Source: Prosthecobacter sp. (GTDB lineage Bacteria; Verrucomicrobiota; Verrucomicrobiia; Verrucomicrobiales; Verrucomicrobiaceae). From it: 64,000 nucleotides of DNA. The position numbers and the translations under genes were made by a program. The stretch is from NCBI RefSeq assembly GCF_014879935.1, contig NZ_JACSRD010000198.1:1-64000 (forward strand), given 5' to 3'. A model generated the notes under the pieces. The model searched no databases, was not told the origin of the DNA, and saw only the letters and a list, made by a program, of their open reading frames with translations. The stretch's first letter is position 1. Each line of letters starts with the position of its first letter. Shown here piece after piece: positions 1-10,946 of the stretch.

Positions 1-3000
1 ACCGAGTCCGGACTCGGTGGCGTGGCGGTCGAACTGATGAGCCCGGGCGCTGACAACGTCATCGGCGGCACGGGCGGTGACGCTGATGTGTCGCTTCAGA
101 CCACTTCCACGCTCAGCAATGGCTCCTACAGCTTCAAGGTTTACACCGCAGGCCGCTACTACGTGCGCCTGACGCCGCCTGCAGCCTACTCGCTCGCCAG
201 CGGCAGTGTTGTCTCGACGGACAACGGCGTGAACAATGACAACAACGGCACGCAGCCTGCCGGTGCCGGCACGGCGGTGAGCAGCATGGTCTTCCAGCTC
301 ACCCCTGGCGGCGAGCCGGGCACCAGCGGAGTCAGCAACACGGAAAACACCATCGACTTCGGCCTGCGTGCCTGCCCGGCGGTCACCATCACACCGGCGA
401 CGCTCACGAATGCGATGAAGGGCAGCGCCTACAGCGCCACCTTCAGCGCTGCTGGTGGCAATTCGCCTTACAACTGGTCGGTTTCCGCCGGTGCGCTGCC
501 GACAGGCCTCACCCTGGCCAGTTCCGGTATTCTGAGCGGCACGCCGACGGCAGTCCCGGCCACTTACAGCTTCACCGTGCGCTCGATTGATGCCTCAGGC
601 TGTGTGGCGACGAAAGCGATGACGCTCGCGGTCGTGTGCCCCACGATCTCCCTTTCGCCGACGTCGCTGGCGTCGGTGGCCCAGGGAGCGGTGATCAACC
701 AGACCTTCACCGCGAGCGGCGGCACTTCGCCTTACACCTTCAGCAATCCATCAGGCGCCATCCCGGCGGGCCTGACGCTTTCCTCCGGCGGTGTGCTGTC
801 CGGCACGATCACCGGAAGCCCTGGCAGCTACAGCTTCGTGATCCGTGCCACCGATGCCAACGGCTGTTCGCTCGACACCACGATTCCGTGGACGATCACC
901 TGCCCGACCATCGCCATCTCGCCAGCCACGCTGCCCGCCGCCACGCAATACGCGGCCTACACGCCGCGCACGCTCACGGCTTCCAGCGGCACCTCGCCTT
1001 ATCAATGGAGCTACCTCGGTGCCCTGCCCACGGGCATGAATCTGAGCTCGGGTGGTGTGCTCAGCGGCACGCCTTCCAGCGCTCCGGGCACTTACAACGT
1101 GACCGTGACCGTCACCGATGCCAACGGCTGCCAAAGCTCCGCCGTGTATGCCGTCGTGGTGAACTGCCCGGCGATCACCATCACGCCGACGACCCTGCCA
1201 GGCGGCACGAAAAACGTGGTGTATGCCTCCCAGCAGCTCGCGGCCGCCGGTGGCACCGCGCCCTACATCTGGTCGCTGGCTTCCGGCACGCTTCCCGCCG
1301 GATTGACCTTCTCGAATGCGGGACTCATCTCCGGAACGCCCACTGGAACGCCCGGCAACTACGACTTCACCGTCCGTGCCACCGATGGCGTGAACTGCTC
1401 CGCGACGCAGCCTCTGCGCATCGTGATCGCATGTCCGGCGCTGTCCATCGGACCCGTTCCGCTGCCTTCCGCAGTGCAGTATGCGTCCTACAGCCGCACG
1501 CTGTCCGTCGGTGGCGGCACCGCGCCTTACACCTGGACTGTCAGCTCCGGAGTGCTGCCCACCGGCATGACCTTGAGCACCAGCGGTGTGCTCAGCGGCA
1601 CTCCCACCGGCCTGGGCAGCAGCACCTTTGTGGTGAGGGCGACGGATGCGGAGAACTGCGTCGGCACCCAGTCCTACACCTTCACGGTGGACTATCCGCC
1701 GATCACCATCCTGCCGCCCACGCTGCCGAATGCGACTCGCCTCGTGCCCTACTTCCAGCAGGTCACCGCCAGCGGCGGCACTGCGCCATACACCTTCAGC
1801 AAACTCACGGGCAATCTGCCTTCCGGCATCACGATCTCCTCCACTGGCGTGATCTCCGGCACCACGACCTCCGCTCCGGGCGACTACAGCTTCACTGTGC
1901 AGGCGCTGGATGCCAATGGAGCGCCTGGAACTCAGCCCTACACGATCACCATCGTGTGTCCGGCCCTCGCCATCTCTCCTGACACGCTTTCTAGCGGTGT
2001 CGTCGGCACGGCTTACTCCGCTCCGTTGAGCGCCAGCGGCGGTGGTGCGCCTTATGTGTGGAGTGTGATCAGCGGCTCGCTGCCTCCGGGCCTCTCGCTC
2101 AGCTCCACAGGCATCCTCTCCGGCACGCCGACACAGGCGACGACGGCGTCCTTCACCGTGCAGGTCACGGATGCGTTCAATTGCGTGAACACCAAGCTCC
2201 ACACGCTCGCGGTGAACTGCCCTGGCATCAGCATCACGCCGACGACACTGACGAGCGCCTACTACGGCACGCCTTACAGCCGCCAGTTCAGCGTCACCGG
2301 CGGCACCGGGCCTTACACCTGGTCCGTGATTGCCGGTTCGCCGCCTGCGGGCATCACCCTGTCGTCCTCCGGCCTGCTTTCCGGCACTTCCACCGTGTAT
2401 GGCACCGCGGCGTTCACGATCCGCGTCACGGACGCCTATGGCTGCTCCTCCACGCAGTCGTGCTCGCTGCTGGTCAAAGGTCTCAGCCTCGGTGATCTCG
2501 TTTACGAAGACACGAACTTCAACGGCCTGCGGGATGTGGGCGAGCCGGGCATCAAGGATGTCACGGTCGAGCTCTGGGATCCAGGTGCGGACGGCCTCAT
2601 CGGCGGCACCGGTCCAAACAGCGACCTCATGCTCCGCTCCGCCACCACCGGTGCTCTGGGTCAGTATCACTTCGACAACCTTCAGCCGGGCAAATTCTTC
2701 ATGCGCGTGATCATGCCGTCGTCGCTGAACATCCGCGGTGGCAATCCGGTGGACCTCGACAACGGCATCGACAACGACAACAACGCCGCCTCCCAGCCGG
2801 ATGGTCCGGGAACGGCGGTCTTCTCGCCAGTCGTCACTTTGGTCACCGGTGGAGAGCCGACGCTGGATGATGGTGATGCGGACACCGAGTACACCGTCGA
2901 TTTCGGCCTCTTCCGCGGCATGAGCGTGGGCAATCTGGTGTGGCAGGACACCAACGACAACGGTCTCCGTGACGGCGGCGAGCCCGGCATCGAGAGCGTC

Positions 3001-6000
3001 ACCGTGCAGCTCTGGTCCGCAGGCGCGGACGACCGCATCGGCGGCATCGACGACACGCTGCTGAAGACCACGCAGACCTCCGCCACGGGCGCGTATCTCT
3101 TCACCGCGCTGCCACCGGGGAATGTCTATGTGCGTATTCCAGCGCCGCCGCCCGCACAGCCGTTGTCCAGCAGCAGCACCGCCTTCACCGACAATGGCGT
3201 CGATAACGACGACAACGGCCATCAGGTGAACGCCGGCTCCGTTTACAGCCCGGTCATCGCCCTCAGCCCGGCCGACGAGCCCGGCACCGGCGGCGGCACG
3301 TATGAGGAGCTCACCATCGACTTCGGCTTCGTCAATCTGACGCCGAGCATCTACGTCTCCGCCACACAGGCGGACAGCATCCAGACCTTCAATGCCACGA
3401 CCGGCTTGTATTCGGGATCACTCGTTCCGGCCTTTGGCAACAGCCAGAGCCAGGGCAATGCGGATTATGGCGACGTGCCTTACGCCATCGAACTCGGCCA
3501 GGATGGCCACTGGTATGTGGCGCACTACGGTGCCAGCAACATCCGCAAGATCAGCGCCGCTGGCGTGGATATGGGGCCGGTGCTCGACAACAGCACGGCC
3601 AGCGTCAGCCTCATCGCGCAGTTCACCATCGGCCCGGACGGCAACTTCTACGTGGTGGATGTGAACGGCGGCCGCATCGTGCGCTTCCAGGGCCCCACGG
3701 GCACGACGCCCGGCGCTCCGATCGGCACCGCGCCTTACACCTTCATCTCCCAGACCGGCATCGAGGACCTGAACTTCGGCCCGGATGGCAATCTCTACCT
3801 CGTGGTGCAGACCAGCGTGTTGCGCGAGGTCCGCCGCTACAACGCCACCACCGGCGAGTTCCTCAACACCATCGTCACCGACATCGAGCTGGTGGACATG
3901 GTGCCTGGAGGGCAGCCCATCGCGCTGATCTCCGGCATCGACATCGAAGGCAACGCGCTCTACGGCGTGAACCGCAGTGACGGTGAGATCTTCTCCGTCG
4001 ATCTCACCACGCCCTCCGCCGCGGGCCTGCCGCAGCTCATCGCCACCATCTCCAGCGCGGGCAGGGGAGACGTGGACACGCGCGACATCGAATTCAATCC
4101 TGCGGACGGCCATTTGTACATCTCCGGTTATCACTGGGGCAAGCCGGTGAACCCGGGCACCTACATCAGCGGCGCCTTGCTGCGCGTGAATGTCGCCAGT
4201 GCGCCGAACGGCACAGTCAGCGTCCATGAAGTGCCGATCCCGCGTCCGCCGGGACCGAACAACGAAATCTGGGCGGGTCCGCGTGACCTCGCCATCGGCC
4301 GTCCGTTCGCACCGTTGCCGGATTCGGTCTCCATCGGCTCGCTGGTCTGGAATGATCTCGACGCAGACGGCATCCACGACGCGGATGAGCTCGGAATCTC
4401 CGGCGTGCGTGTCGAACTCTGGCGCGATCTCAACGGCAACTCCGCCGACGGTGCCGAAGTGCTCATCGGCTGGACTTACACCGACACGAACGGCCGCTAC
4501 TACTTCTCCGGCCAGGCTCCCGGCGTGTATCAGGTGCAGATCCCCGAATCGAACTTCGTCGAAGGCCTGCCGCTCGCCGGCAGCGGCTACAGCAGCCCGA
4601 TTTCCTCCATCCTTGATGATCAGATCGATGGTGATGACAGCGGTCGTCAGCCAGACGGGCCTAAAACGGTGGTGAAGAGCCCGCTCATCACCCTGACACC
4701 GGGCTCCGAGCCGCTGGGTGACGGTACCGCCGGCTCCGCAGAACATGGACGCGGCGGCGAAATCGACGATTACACTGTCGATGCCAATGGCGACATGACG
4801 ATCGACTTCGGCTTCGTGGAGCCCGGCATCATGGGCATCGGCAACCTGGTGTTCGTGGACGCCAACGGCAACAACCGCTTCGACGTGGGCGAAGGCCGCG
4901 ACGAGGCCGTGGTCGAGCTGTATCGCTGGGGCGATACCCCGGGCGTCACCCAGCCCGTGGGCACCACCGTCACGGCGGACGGCGGTCTCTTCCTCTTCAG
5001 CAATCTGTGGCAGGGCCAGTATTTCCTCCATCTGCCAGCGGCCCAGTTTGAATCCACCGGCAACCTGCGCGGTCTCTTCAGCCTTCCAGGTTACACCTCG
5101 GGTGATGATGACACGGGCGAGGACTCGCTCGACAGCGACGAGCCGTGGGTCACCGGCATCAGCAGCAGCATGGTCAATCTCGTGCGTGAGCAGGCGCCCA
5201 CCGACGACGAAGGCGAGACCGGCTACGACAACTCCACCGACCTTGATGACTTCAACATCAACCTGACCGTGGACTTCGGCCTGTTCCGTCCGGTGGCCCT
5301 GGGGAACCTCGTCTTCGATGACATTGACTCCAGCGGCGGCTTTGACACTGGCGAAGGCCTGGCTGGAGTGCGTGTGGAGCTGTATTCTGACACCCAGTTC
5401 CCTGAGGTGGACAGTCCGCTGGCCTTCACCACCACCGACTCCGTCGGCCGCTACGGCTTCAACTTCCTCCGTCCAGGCAACTACATCGTCCACATCCCGT
5501 CCACTCAGTTCGCTTCCGGAGCGCCGCTCTATCAGCGCATCAGCATCCTCGAAGGCCTCGTGGGCGATGACGATGTTGGCGAGGATGGCGTGAACAATGG
5601 CGATCCAGCCGTGAACGGGGTCTCCTCCCTCGTCACCAGCCTCTTCCCGGGCAATGCGCCGACCGATGACAGCGGAGAAACCGGCTTCGAGGCCACCACG
5701 GACAATCAAATCGACGCTGCGGTCGATCTGACGATCGACTTCGGCTTCCAGACGCCGGTCGGTGTCGGCAATCTGGTTTACATCGACGGCAACGGCAACG
5801 GTTTCGCCGATGCGGGCGAGGGTGTCGATGGCGTCACGGTACAGTTGTATCGCGGCAACCAGACGCCGGGCTTCAGCCTGCCAGTCTTCACCGACATCAC
5901 CAGCGATGGCGGGAAATACTTCTTCGGCTCCCTGCCGGCGGGTGAATACCGTCTGCACATCCCCGCCTCCGAATTCGAGGCAGGCCGCCCGCTCAACGGG

Positions 6001-9000
6001 CTGGCCTCGTCCACGGGTTCGAATCCGGTGGAGATCGCTCTGGATGACAACGTGCCGCAGAATGACGACGGCATTGATGATCCCACGCCGTTCCTCAATG
6101 GCATCAGCAGCGCTGTCTTTGCCCTGGAGGTGGATGGCTCGCCTGTCGCCGCCGATGGCGAGACGGGCACCGATGCTGATGCCGACACCTTCGATGACGA
6201 CAACTTCAACCTCACCTTCGACTTCTCCTTCGCCCCGGCGAATCCGAACAGCGTCGGCGTCGGCAATCTCGTGTTCCTCGACCTGAACGGCAGCGGATTC
6301 CGCGATGAGGGCGAAGGCGTCGATGGCGTGAAGGTGCAGCTCTTTGATGCGGCGGCCGATCCGCTCAGTTCCACGCCGCTCGCGACGCAGATCACCAGCA
6401 ATGGCGGTCTCTACCAGTTCAGCAACCTCACCTCCGGCGACTACAAGGTCTTCATCCCGCCGTCAGAATTCGCTCCTGGCAAACTCCTCGCAGGCTGGCA
6501 TTCGATGCCTGGCGAAGGCGGGGATGATGGTGTGGACGATGACTTTGATGAAAACGGCAGCGACTCCGTCGATCCGGCCTCCACCGGCATCGTGTCGAAT
6601 GTGTTCACGCTCATGCCGGATGAGGAACCCACCGACTCCCTCGGCGAGTTCGGCACGGCGGCCTACATCGACAACGTCAACGACGACAACACCGACCTCA
6701 CCATCGACTTCGGCTTCTTCCGCTCCGTCGGCGTCGGCAATCTTGTCTTCATCGACTCGAACTACAACGGCCGCGCTGACGCTGGTGAAGGCATCGGTGG
6801 TGTGACCGTTGAACTCTATGCGGAGGGCATGGTGCCGCCGTTTGACGCCCCGCTGTCCACCACCGTCACCGCCGTGGATGGCACCTACCTGTTCAGCGAT
6901 CTGCAGGCCGGCCGCTATTACATCCGCATTCCTTCCAGCCAGTTCGAGTTCGGCATGCCGCTTTATTTCCACGCCAGTGTGTCCGGCACGCAATCCGGCG
7001 ACGACCACCTCGGCGAGGACGGTGTGGACAGTGGCAATCCTGCCGGCACCGGCATCGACACCGCCGTCTTCGAACTCACCGCAGTGAACGGGCCGACCGG
7101 CAGCCAGGAGGCGGGGCATCTCGGCTCCAGCGATGATTTGAACGACACTGCCGTCAATCTCACCATCGATCTTGGATTCGTGCCTCAGGTTTCCATCGGC
7201 AATCTGGTCTTCAACGACATGAACAACGATGGCATCTTCGATCCGAACGTCGAAAGTGGCATTGATGGCGTCACCGTCCAGCTCTGGCCGAATCTGGCCT
7301 CCGCCACCGAGCCGGTCGCCACCACGCCGACCTTCGGCGGCGGCCTCTACAATTTCAACGTGGCCCCGGGCATGTATCAGGTGCGCGTTCCTGCCTCGAA
7401 CTTCGCCGAGGGCGGTGCGCTGGCCAATCTGGTGCCGTCGAAGCCGGTCAACACCACGACCACCACGGCTTCCTCGACCGCTGGAGACGACGATGTCGGC
7501 CAGGATGGCTACACCACCGGCTCCGTACTTGTCGAAGGTGTCCGCACCGCCTTCTTCACAGTCCTTCCCGGTCTCGCACCGGCGGCGGAGACGGATGAAA
7601 CCGGCTATCTGTCTGAAATGGATGACTTCGCCGATGCGGACGTCGATCTCACTGTGGACCTCGGCTTCTCACCGAAACCGCTGAGCGTCGGCAACCTCGT
7701 CTTCCGCGATCTCGACGGCAACGGAGTCTATGACAACACCGACTACGGCGTCTCCGGCATCCAGGTGCAGTTGTACCGCCTCGGTGACGTTCCCGGCAGC
7801 AGCACTCCGGTGATGGAGACGATCACCGCCATCGACGGTTCCTTCCTTCTCAGCACCTATGAGGCCGGGGAGTACTTCATGCACATCCCAGCCTCCCAGT
7901 TCACCGGCACAGCCCTCGAAGGCGCCACCTCCGTCAATGGCTGGGGCGGTGACGACGGCACCGATGATGACCGCGGCGAAAATGGCATCGATGCCGCGAA
8001 TCCGGCCGCCACCGGCATCAGCTCCATCGTCTTCGATCTCGCCTACGACTCGGAGGCCACTGGCGACACGACGGAGTCCGGCTTCCTGGCCGATGCCGAC
8101 GAGTACAACGACAGCGATGTCGATCTGACCATCGACTTCGGCTTTGTCGGCGGCACGACACCGGAGCTCATGAGCATCGGCAATCTCGTCTTCTTCGATG
8201 CCAACAACAACGGCGTGGCCGACGCTGGCGAGGGCGTGCCCGGCGTCTGGATGCTGCTCTATGCCGGCGCTGGCAACGCGGGCTCCACCAGCTTCATCCG
8301 CAGCACTTACACAGGCGCTGACGGGCGCTATCTCTTCGACCATCTCAGCCCCGGCACCTACACCGTCCACGTCGCCGCGGACAACTTCAAAAACAACATC
8401 AGCATCAACGGCGGCACGCCCGGCAACGGCCCGCTCTACCAGAAGATCTCCCTGCGCGGTCATCAGTCCGGCTCCGGCGATGACAACATCGGCGAGGACG
8501 GCATGGATGTGCAGAATCCTGAGCAGGTCGGCACCACCGCACCACCTGTCACGCTCTTGGCCGGCGCTGCTCCCGCAGGCGCCGCCGAAAGCGGCATCAT
8601 GGGCTCCGATGACAATGGCAAGGACAGCAGCGTCGATCTCACCATCGACTTCGGCTTCGCCACGCGCCTCGGCGTGGGCAATCTCGTGTTCCGTGACAAC
8701 AACGCCGACGGCAAATACACCGCCGGTGCGGATGCGGGCATCCCTGGCATCACCGTGGAGCTCGTCCACTCGGATGGCAGTGCCAATGAGACCGTGATCG
8801 GATCCACCACGACCACCACGACCGGCGCTTACATCCTCTACGCACCGCCGGCGATCACGCCGCACACCTACAAGGTGCGCATTCCGGCCGCGCAGTTCAC
8901 CGCCTCCGGCAGGCTGGCCTTCCTCGTGCCGAGCGTGCTCAGCACTTCTGGCAACGACGACGATCTGAATCAGAACGCGCAGCCTGCCACCAGCCCCGAG

Positions 9001-10902
9001 ACCACCGGCGTCGTCACCGCCGCCTATTCCGCAGGCGCTGGCACGCAGCCGACCGATGCCGATGGCCGCGAGACCGGGTTCGACAAGACCAGCGACAATG
9101 CGGACGACGCCAACATCAACCTCACCTTCGACTTCGGCCTCAAACCGAAGGCCATCATGGTGGGCAACCTCGTCTTCCGCGATGTGAACGACAACGGCAC
9201 CTTTGAGTCCGGCATCGACCTGCCTGTGCCGAACGTCACCGTCCGCCTCTTCCAGCAGTCGCAGGCGGTCACCGCAACCCCTGTCTCGGAGGCCGTGACC
9301 TCGGCCAACGGCACCTACATGCTCTACGCCACCTCGGCTGCGGCCTACTACGTCCACATTCCGAAAGAGATGTTCGCCACGGGTGCTCCGCTCGCAGGCC
9401 TGAACTCCGTCATCGGCCTCGGCAATGTCACGCTTACCACCAACGCCAACACCAATCTCGACGATCGTTACGACGAAAATGGTGCTGATCCGTCCCTCCC
9501 TGCGGTGACGGGTGTCTCCTCGGGCATAATCAATCTCGGTTATGGCACCATGCCGGTGAACACCGGCGTCACCTCGACCTACGGTGAAAACGGTTTTGAA
9601 TCCTTCATGGACGACACCGCCGACTCCTCCGGCATCATGACCATCGATTTCGGCTTCAGTGTGTTGGGGCTTGGACTGGGCCTTCCTCTCGCCCAGCACG
9701 AGACGCGTGATCTGGCCACCTCTCCAGCCGTCTCTTCTCCTGCGGCCACCTTTGCCACCTGGCAGTCACAGTCCGCGCTGGCGTCCCAGAACAGCGCCAC
9801 CGATGACCCCGATGCCGACGGCCTCACGAACCTGCTCGAATACGCGCTCGGCACACCCGCTGCCAGCGGCGTGCAGACCAGCCGCTTCCGCCTCGAAGTC
9901 AATGCCGCCTCGGGCGCGGTGGACGCGTTGCTGACACGGGCCGCCGGCGAGCAGCGGGACCTTCGCTATGTCCTCGAAGGCAGCACCGATCTCGCCACGT
10001 GGTCGTCGCTCGCCATCACGCCTGCGGTGCAGCCGAATGCCGATCAGACCGCCACACTGCGCTTCCGTTCGCTCACCACGCCGTTCGTCCGGGTCAAAGT
10101 CCTGCTCGATGCTGATCTCGACGGCACCGCTGAAGCCACCGCCTTCACGTCAGTGCAGGGCTTGACCCAACGCGAGTTCGCCGTGGGCAAACAGACCCTG
10201 TCCATGCCGCTCCAACGTCCTGCGGCCTTCATCGGCCGTGTTTCCAGCGTCGATGGCGTCCAGATCACGCTTCCCGTCGCGCTTACGCTGCCTGCCGTGC
10301 CGCATTACCTCGAAGTGCTCGATGGTTCGCTCGCCGGTCGCACTTTTGAAATCACTTCCAGCCTCAAACTCGACGCTTATGCCGCCCTCGCCGGTGCTCG
10401 TGTCGCCATTCGTCCGCACTGGACGCTCGGTGGCCTGCTTCCGGCCGGGAACTTCCAATCCGGAGCCACAGCGGACGAGTCTGACCGCGCTTTGTTCTTC
10501 GATTCCGCCGCGAACAGCTTCCAGACACTCGTCATCGCCGATCCTGAGGCCGCCCCGCGCATCATCCAGCCGCAGGAAGGGCTGCTGGTGCAGATCCGCA
10601 GCACGCCAGTCAGCATCGTCCTGCTCGGCGAGGTGCGCGTCAATGCGCTCGCCCTTCCGCAAGCCGCCGGCACCCGCCTCATCGGCACCGGACTCGCCAC
10701 AACGCGCTCGCCGGGCTCGCAATCACACGCCGCCGGTTCCCGTCTCCGCCTGTGGCGTGGCGATGCCGATCCTGCGGCCGCCAGTTACCAGAACTACCTG
10801 CTGAATGAGCAGGATCGCTGGATCGACGAGGCCACCGGTGTCGATGTCACCACGCAGCCGCTGTTCGATCCGTTCCGCGCCTTCTTCCTCGTGCGTCCGT
10901 GA
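1..10902 (+). CDS. Giant surface/secreted protein with SdrD-B-like and putative Ig (He_PIG) repeats, 5' truncated by window edge
   Basis: The reading frame is open from the first base, so the true start and signal peptide lie left of the window; 3633 residues are visible. Order: a partial SdrD-B-like unit (nt 1-370); eight putative-Ig repeats of about 85 residues (nt 373-2478), each with a GTPT-type turn and most starting with Cys-Pro; two SdrD-B-like units (nt 2485-3330); an NHL/SMP30-like propeller region (nt 3340-4320); eleven more SdrD-B-like units of about 155 residues (nt 4327-9660), each opening with a G-N-L-V-[FYW]-x-D core and closing near D-L-T-I-D-F-G-F; and a non-repeated tail with a D-x-D-x-DGL calcium-loop-like motif. 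No LPXTG or C-terminal membrane segment is seen. The Asp-rich loops suggest calcium binding. An adhesin or cell-surface matrix role is inference from the SdrD family. Confidence 0.85.
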   Translation, partial: TESGLGGVAVELMSPGADNVIGGTGGDADVSLQTTSTLSNGSYSFKVYTAGRYYVRLTPPAAYSLASGSVVSTDNGVNNDNNGTQPAGAGTAVSSMVFQLTPGGEPGTSGVSNTENTIDFGLRACPAVTITPATLTNAMKGSAYSATFSAAGGNSPYNWSVSAGALPTGLTLASSGILSGTPTAVPATYSFTVRSIDASGCVATKAMTLAVVCPTISLSPTSLASVAQGAVINQTFTASGGTSPYTFSNPSGAIPAGLTLSSGGVLSGTITGSPGSYSFVIRATDANGCSLDTTIPWTITCPTIAISPATLPAATQYAAYTPRTLTASSGTSPYQWSYLGALPTGMNLSSGGVLSGTPSSAPGTYNVTVTVTDANGCQSSAVYAVVVNCPAITITPTTLPGGTKNVVYASQQLAAAGGTAPYIWSLASGTLPAGLTFSNAGLISGTPTGTPGNYDFTVRATDGVNCSATQPLRIVIACPALSIGPVPLPSAVQYASYSRTLSVGGGTAPYTWTVSSGVLPTGMTLSTSGVLSGTPTGLGSSTFVVRATDAENCVGTQSYTFTVDYPPITILPPTLPNATRLVPYFQQVTASGGTAPYTFSKLTGNLPSGITISSTGVISGTTTSAPGDYSFTVQALDANGAPGTQPYTITIVCPALAISPDTLSSGVVGTAYSAPLSASGGGAPYVWSVISGSLPPGLSLSSTGILSGTPTQATTASFTVQVTDAFNCVNTKLHTLAVNCPGISITPTTLTSAYYGTPYSRQFSVTGGTGPYTWSVIAGSPPAGITLSSSGLLSGTSTVYGTAAFTIRVTDAYGCSSTQSCSLLVKGLSLGDLVYEDTNFNGLRDVGEPGIKDVTVELWDPGADGLIGGTGPNSDLMLRSATTGALGQYHFDNLQPGKFFMRVIMPSSLNIRGGNPVDLDNGIDNDNNAASQPDGPGTAVFSPVVTLVTGGEPTLDDGDADTEYTVDFGLFRGMSVGNLVWQDTNDNGLRDGGEPGIESVTVQLWSAGADDRIGGIDDTLLKTTQTSATGAYLFTALPPGNVYVRIPAPPPAQPLSSSSTAFTDNGVDNDDNGHQVNAGSVYSPVIALSPADEPGTGGGTYEELTIDFGFVNLTPSIYVSATQADSIQTFNATTGLYSGSLVPAFGNSQSQGNADYGDVPYAIELGQDGHWYVAHYGASNIRKISAAGVDMGPVLDNSTASVSLIAQFTIGPDGNFYVVDVNGGRIVRFQGPTGTTPGAPIGTAPYTFISQTGIEDLNFGPDGNLYLVVQTSVLREVRRYNATTGEFLNTIVTDIELVDMVPGGQPIALISGIDIEGNALYGVNRSDGEIFSVDLTTPSAAGLPQLIATISSAGRGDVDTRDIEFNPADGHLYISGYHWGKPVNPGTYISGALLRVNVASAPNGTVSVHEVPIPRPPGPNNEIWAGPRDLAIGRPFAPLPDSVSIGSLVWNDLDADGIHDADELGISGVRVELWRDLNGNSADGAEVLIGWTYTDTNGRYYFSGQAPGVYQVQIPESNFVEGLPLAGSGYSSPISSILDDQIDGDDSGRQPDGPKTVVKSPLITLTPGSEPLGDGTAGSAEHGRGGEIDDYTVDANGDMTIDFGFVEPGIMGIGNLVFVDANGNNRFDVGEGRDEAVVELYRWGDTPGVTQPVGTTVTADGGLFLFSNLWQGQYFLHLPAAQFESTGNLRGLFSLPGYTSGDDDTGEDSLDSDEPWVTGISSSMVNLVREQAPTDDEGETGYDNSTDLDDFNINLTVDFGLFRPVALGNLVFDDIDSSGGFDTGEGLAGVRVELYSDTQFPEVDSPLAFTTTDSVGRYGFNFLRPGNYIVHIPSTQFASGAPLYQRISILEGLVGDDDVGEDGVNNGDPAVNGVSSLVTSLFPGNAPTDDSGETGFEATTDNQIDAAVDLTIDFGFQTPVGVGNLVYIDGNGNGFADAGEGVDGVTVQLYRGNQTPGFSLPVFTDITSDGGKYFFGSLPAGEYRLHIPASEFEAGRPLNGLASSTGSNPVEIALDDNVPQNDDGIDDPTPFLNGISSAVFALEVDGSPVAADGETGTDADADTFDDDNFNLTFDFSFAPANPNSVGVGNLVFLDLNGSGFRDEGEGVDGVKVQLFDAAADPLSSTPLATQITSNGGLYQFSNLTSGDYKVFIPPSEFAPGKLLAGWHSMPGEGGDDGVDDDFDENGSDSVDPASTGIVSNVFTLMPDEEPTDSLGEFGTAAYIDNVNDDNTDLTIDFGFFRSVGVGNLVFIDSNYNGRADAGEGIGGVTVELYAEGMVPPFDAPLSTTVTAVDGTYLFSDLQAGRYYIRIPSSQFEFGMPLYFHASVSGTQSGDDHLGEDGVDSGNPAGTGIDTAVFELTAVNGPTGSQEAGHLGSSDDLNDTAVNLTIDLGFVPQVSIGNLVFNDMNNDGIFDPNVESGIDGVTVQLWPNLASATEPVATTPTFGGGLYNFNVAPGMYQVRVPASNFAEGGALANLVPSKPVNTTTTTASSTAGDDDVGQDGYTTGSVLVEGVRTAFFTVLPGLAPAAETDETGYLSEMDDFADADVDLTVDLGFSPKPLSVGNLVFRDLDGNGVYDNTDYGVSGIQVQLYRLGDVPGSSTPVMETITAIDGSFLLSTYEAGEYFMHIPASQFTGTALEGATSVNGWGGDDGTDDDRGENGIDAANPAATGISSIVFDLAYDSEATGDTTESGFLADADEYNDSDVDLTIDFGFVGGTTPELMSIGNLVFFDANNNGVADAGEGVPGVWMLLYAGAGNAGSTSFIRSTYTGADGRYLFDHLSPGTYTVHVAADNFKNNISINGGTPGNGPLYQKISLRGHQSGSGDDNIGEDGMDVQNPEQVGTTAPPVTLLAGAAPAGAAESGIMGSDDNGKDSSVDLTIDFGFATRLGVGNLVFRDNNADGKYTAGADAGIPGITVELVHSDGSANETVIGSTTTTTTGAYILYAPPAITPHTYKVRIPAAQFTASGRLAFLVPSVLSTSGNDDDLNQNAQPATSPETTGVVTAAYSAGAGTQPTDADGRETGFDKTSDNADDANINLTFDFGLKPKAIMVGNLVFRDVNDNGTFESGIDLPVPNVTVRLFQQSQAVTATPVSEAVTSANGTYMLYATSAAAYYVHIPKEMFATGAPLAGLNSVIGLGNVTLTTNANTNLDDRYDENGADPSLPAVTGVSSGIINLGYGTMPVNTGVTSTYGENGFESFMDDTADSSGIMTIDFGFSVLGLGLGLPLAQHETRDLATSPAVSSPAATFATWQSQSALASQNSATDDPDADGLTNLLEYALGTPAASGVQTSRFRLEVNAASGAVDALLTRAAGEQRDLRYVLEGSTDLATWSSLAITPAVQPNADQTATLRFRSLTTPFVRVKVLLDADLDGTAEATAFTSVQGLTQREFAVGKQTLSMPLQRPAAFIGRVSSVDGVQITLPVALTLPAVPHYLEVLDGSLAGRTFEITSSLKLDAYAALAGARVAIRPHWTLGGLLPAGNFQSGATADESDRALFFDSAANSFQTLVIADPEAAPRIIQPQEGLLVQIRSTPVSIVLLGEVRVNALALPQAAGTRLIGTGLATTRSPGSQSHAAGSRLRLWRGDADPAAASYQNYLLNEQDRWIDEATGVDVTTQPLFDPFRAFFLVRP

Positions 10903-10909
10903 CCGCGTC

Positions 10910-10938
10910 TTGACGAATCGCGGCGGGTGCGCGACAAG
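10910..10938 (+). promoter_or_regulatory. Putative sigma70-type promoter of L,D-transpeptidase gene, leaderless
   Basis: TTGACG (10910-10915), a 17-nt spacer, and GACAAG (10933-10938). The -10-like box ends 8 nt before the ATG at 10947, so transcription would begin at or next to the start codon. The -10 match is weak. Confidence 0.4.
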
Positions 10939-10946
10939 CCACGCGC

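Noticed and set aside
751-9699. Long minus-strand reading frames of 676-846 codons opposite the giant surface gene (751-3222, 3418-5958, 7669-9699).
   Set aside because: They are antisense shadows caused by high GC in third positions; they carry no domains, and the plus-strand repeats are coherent.
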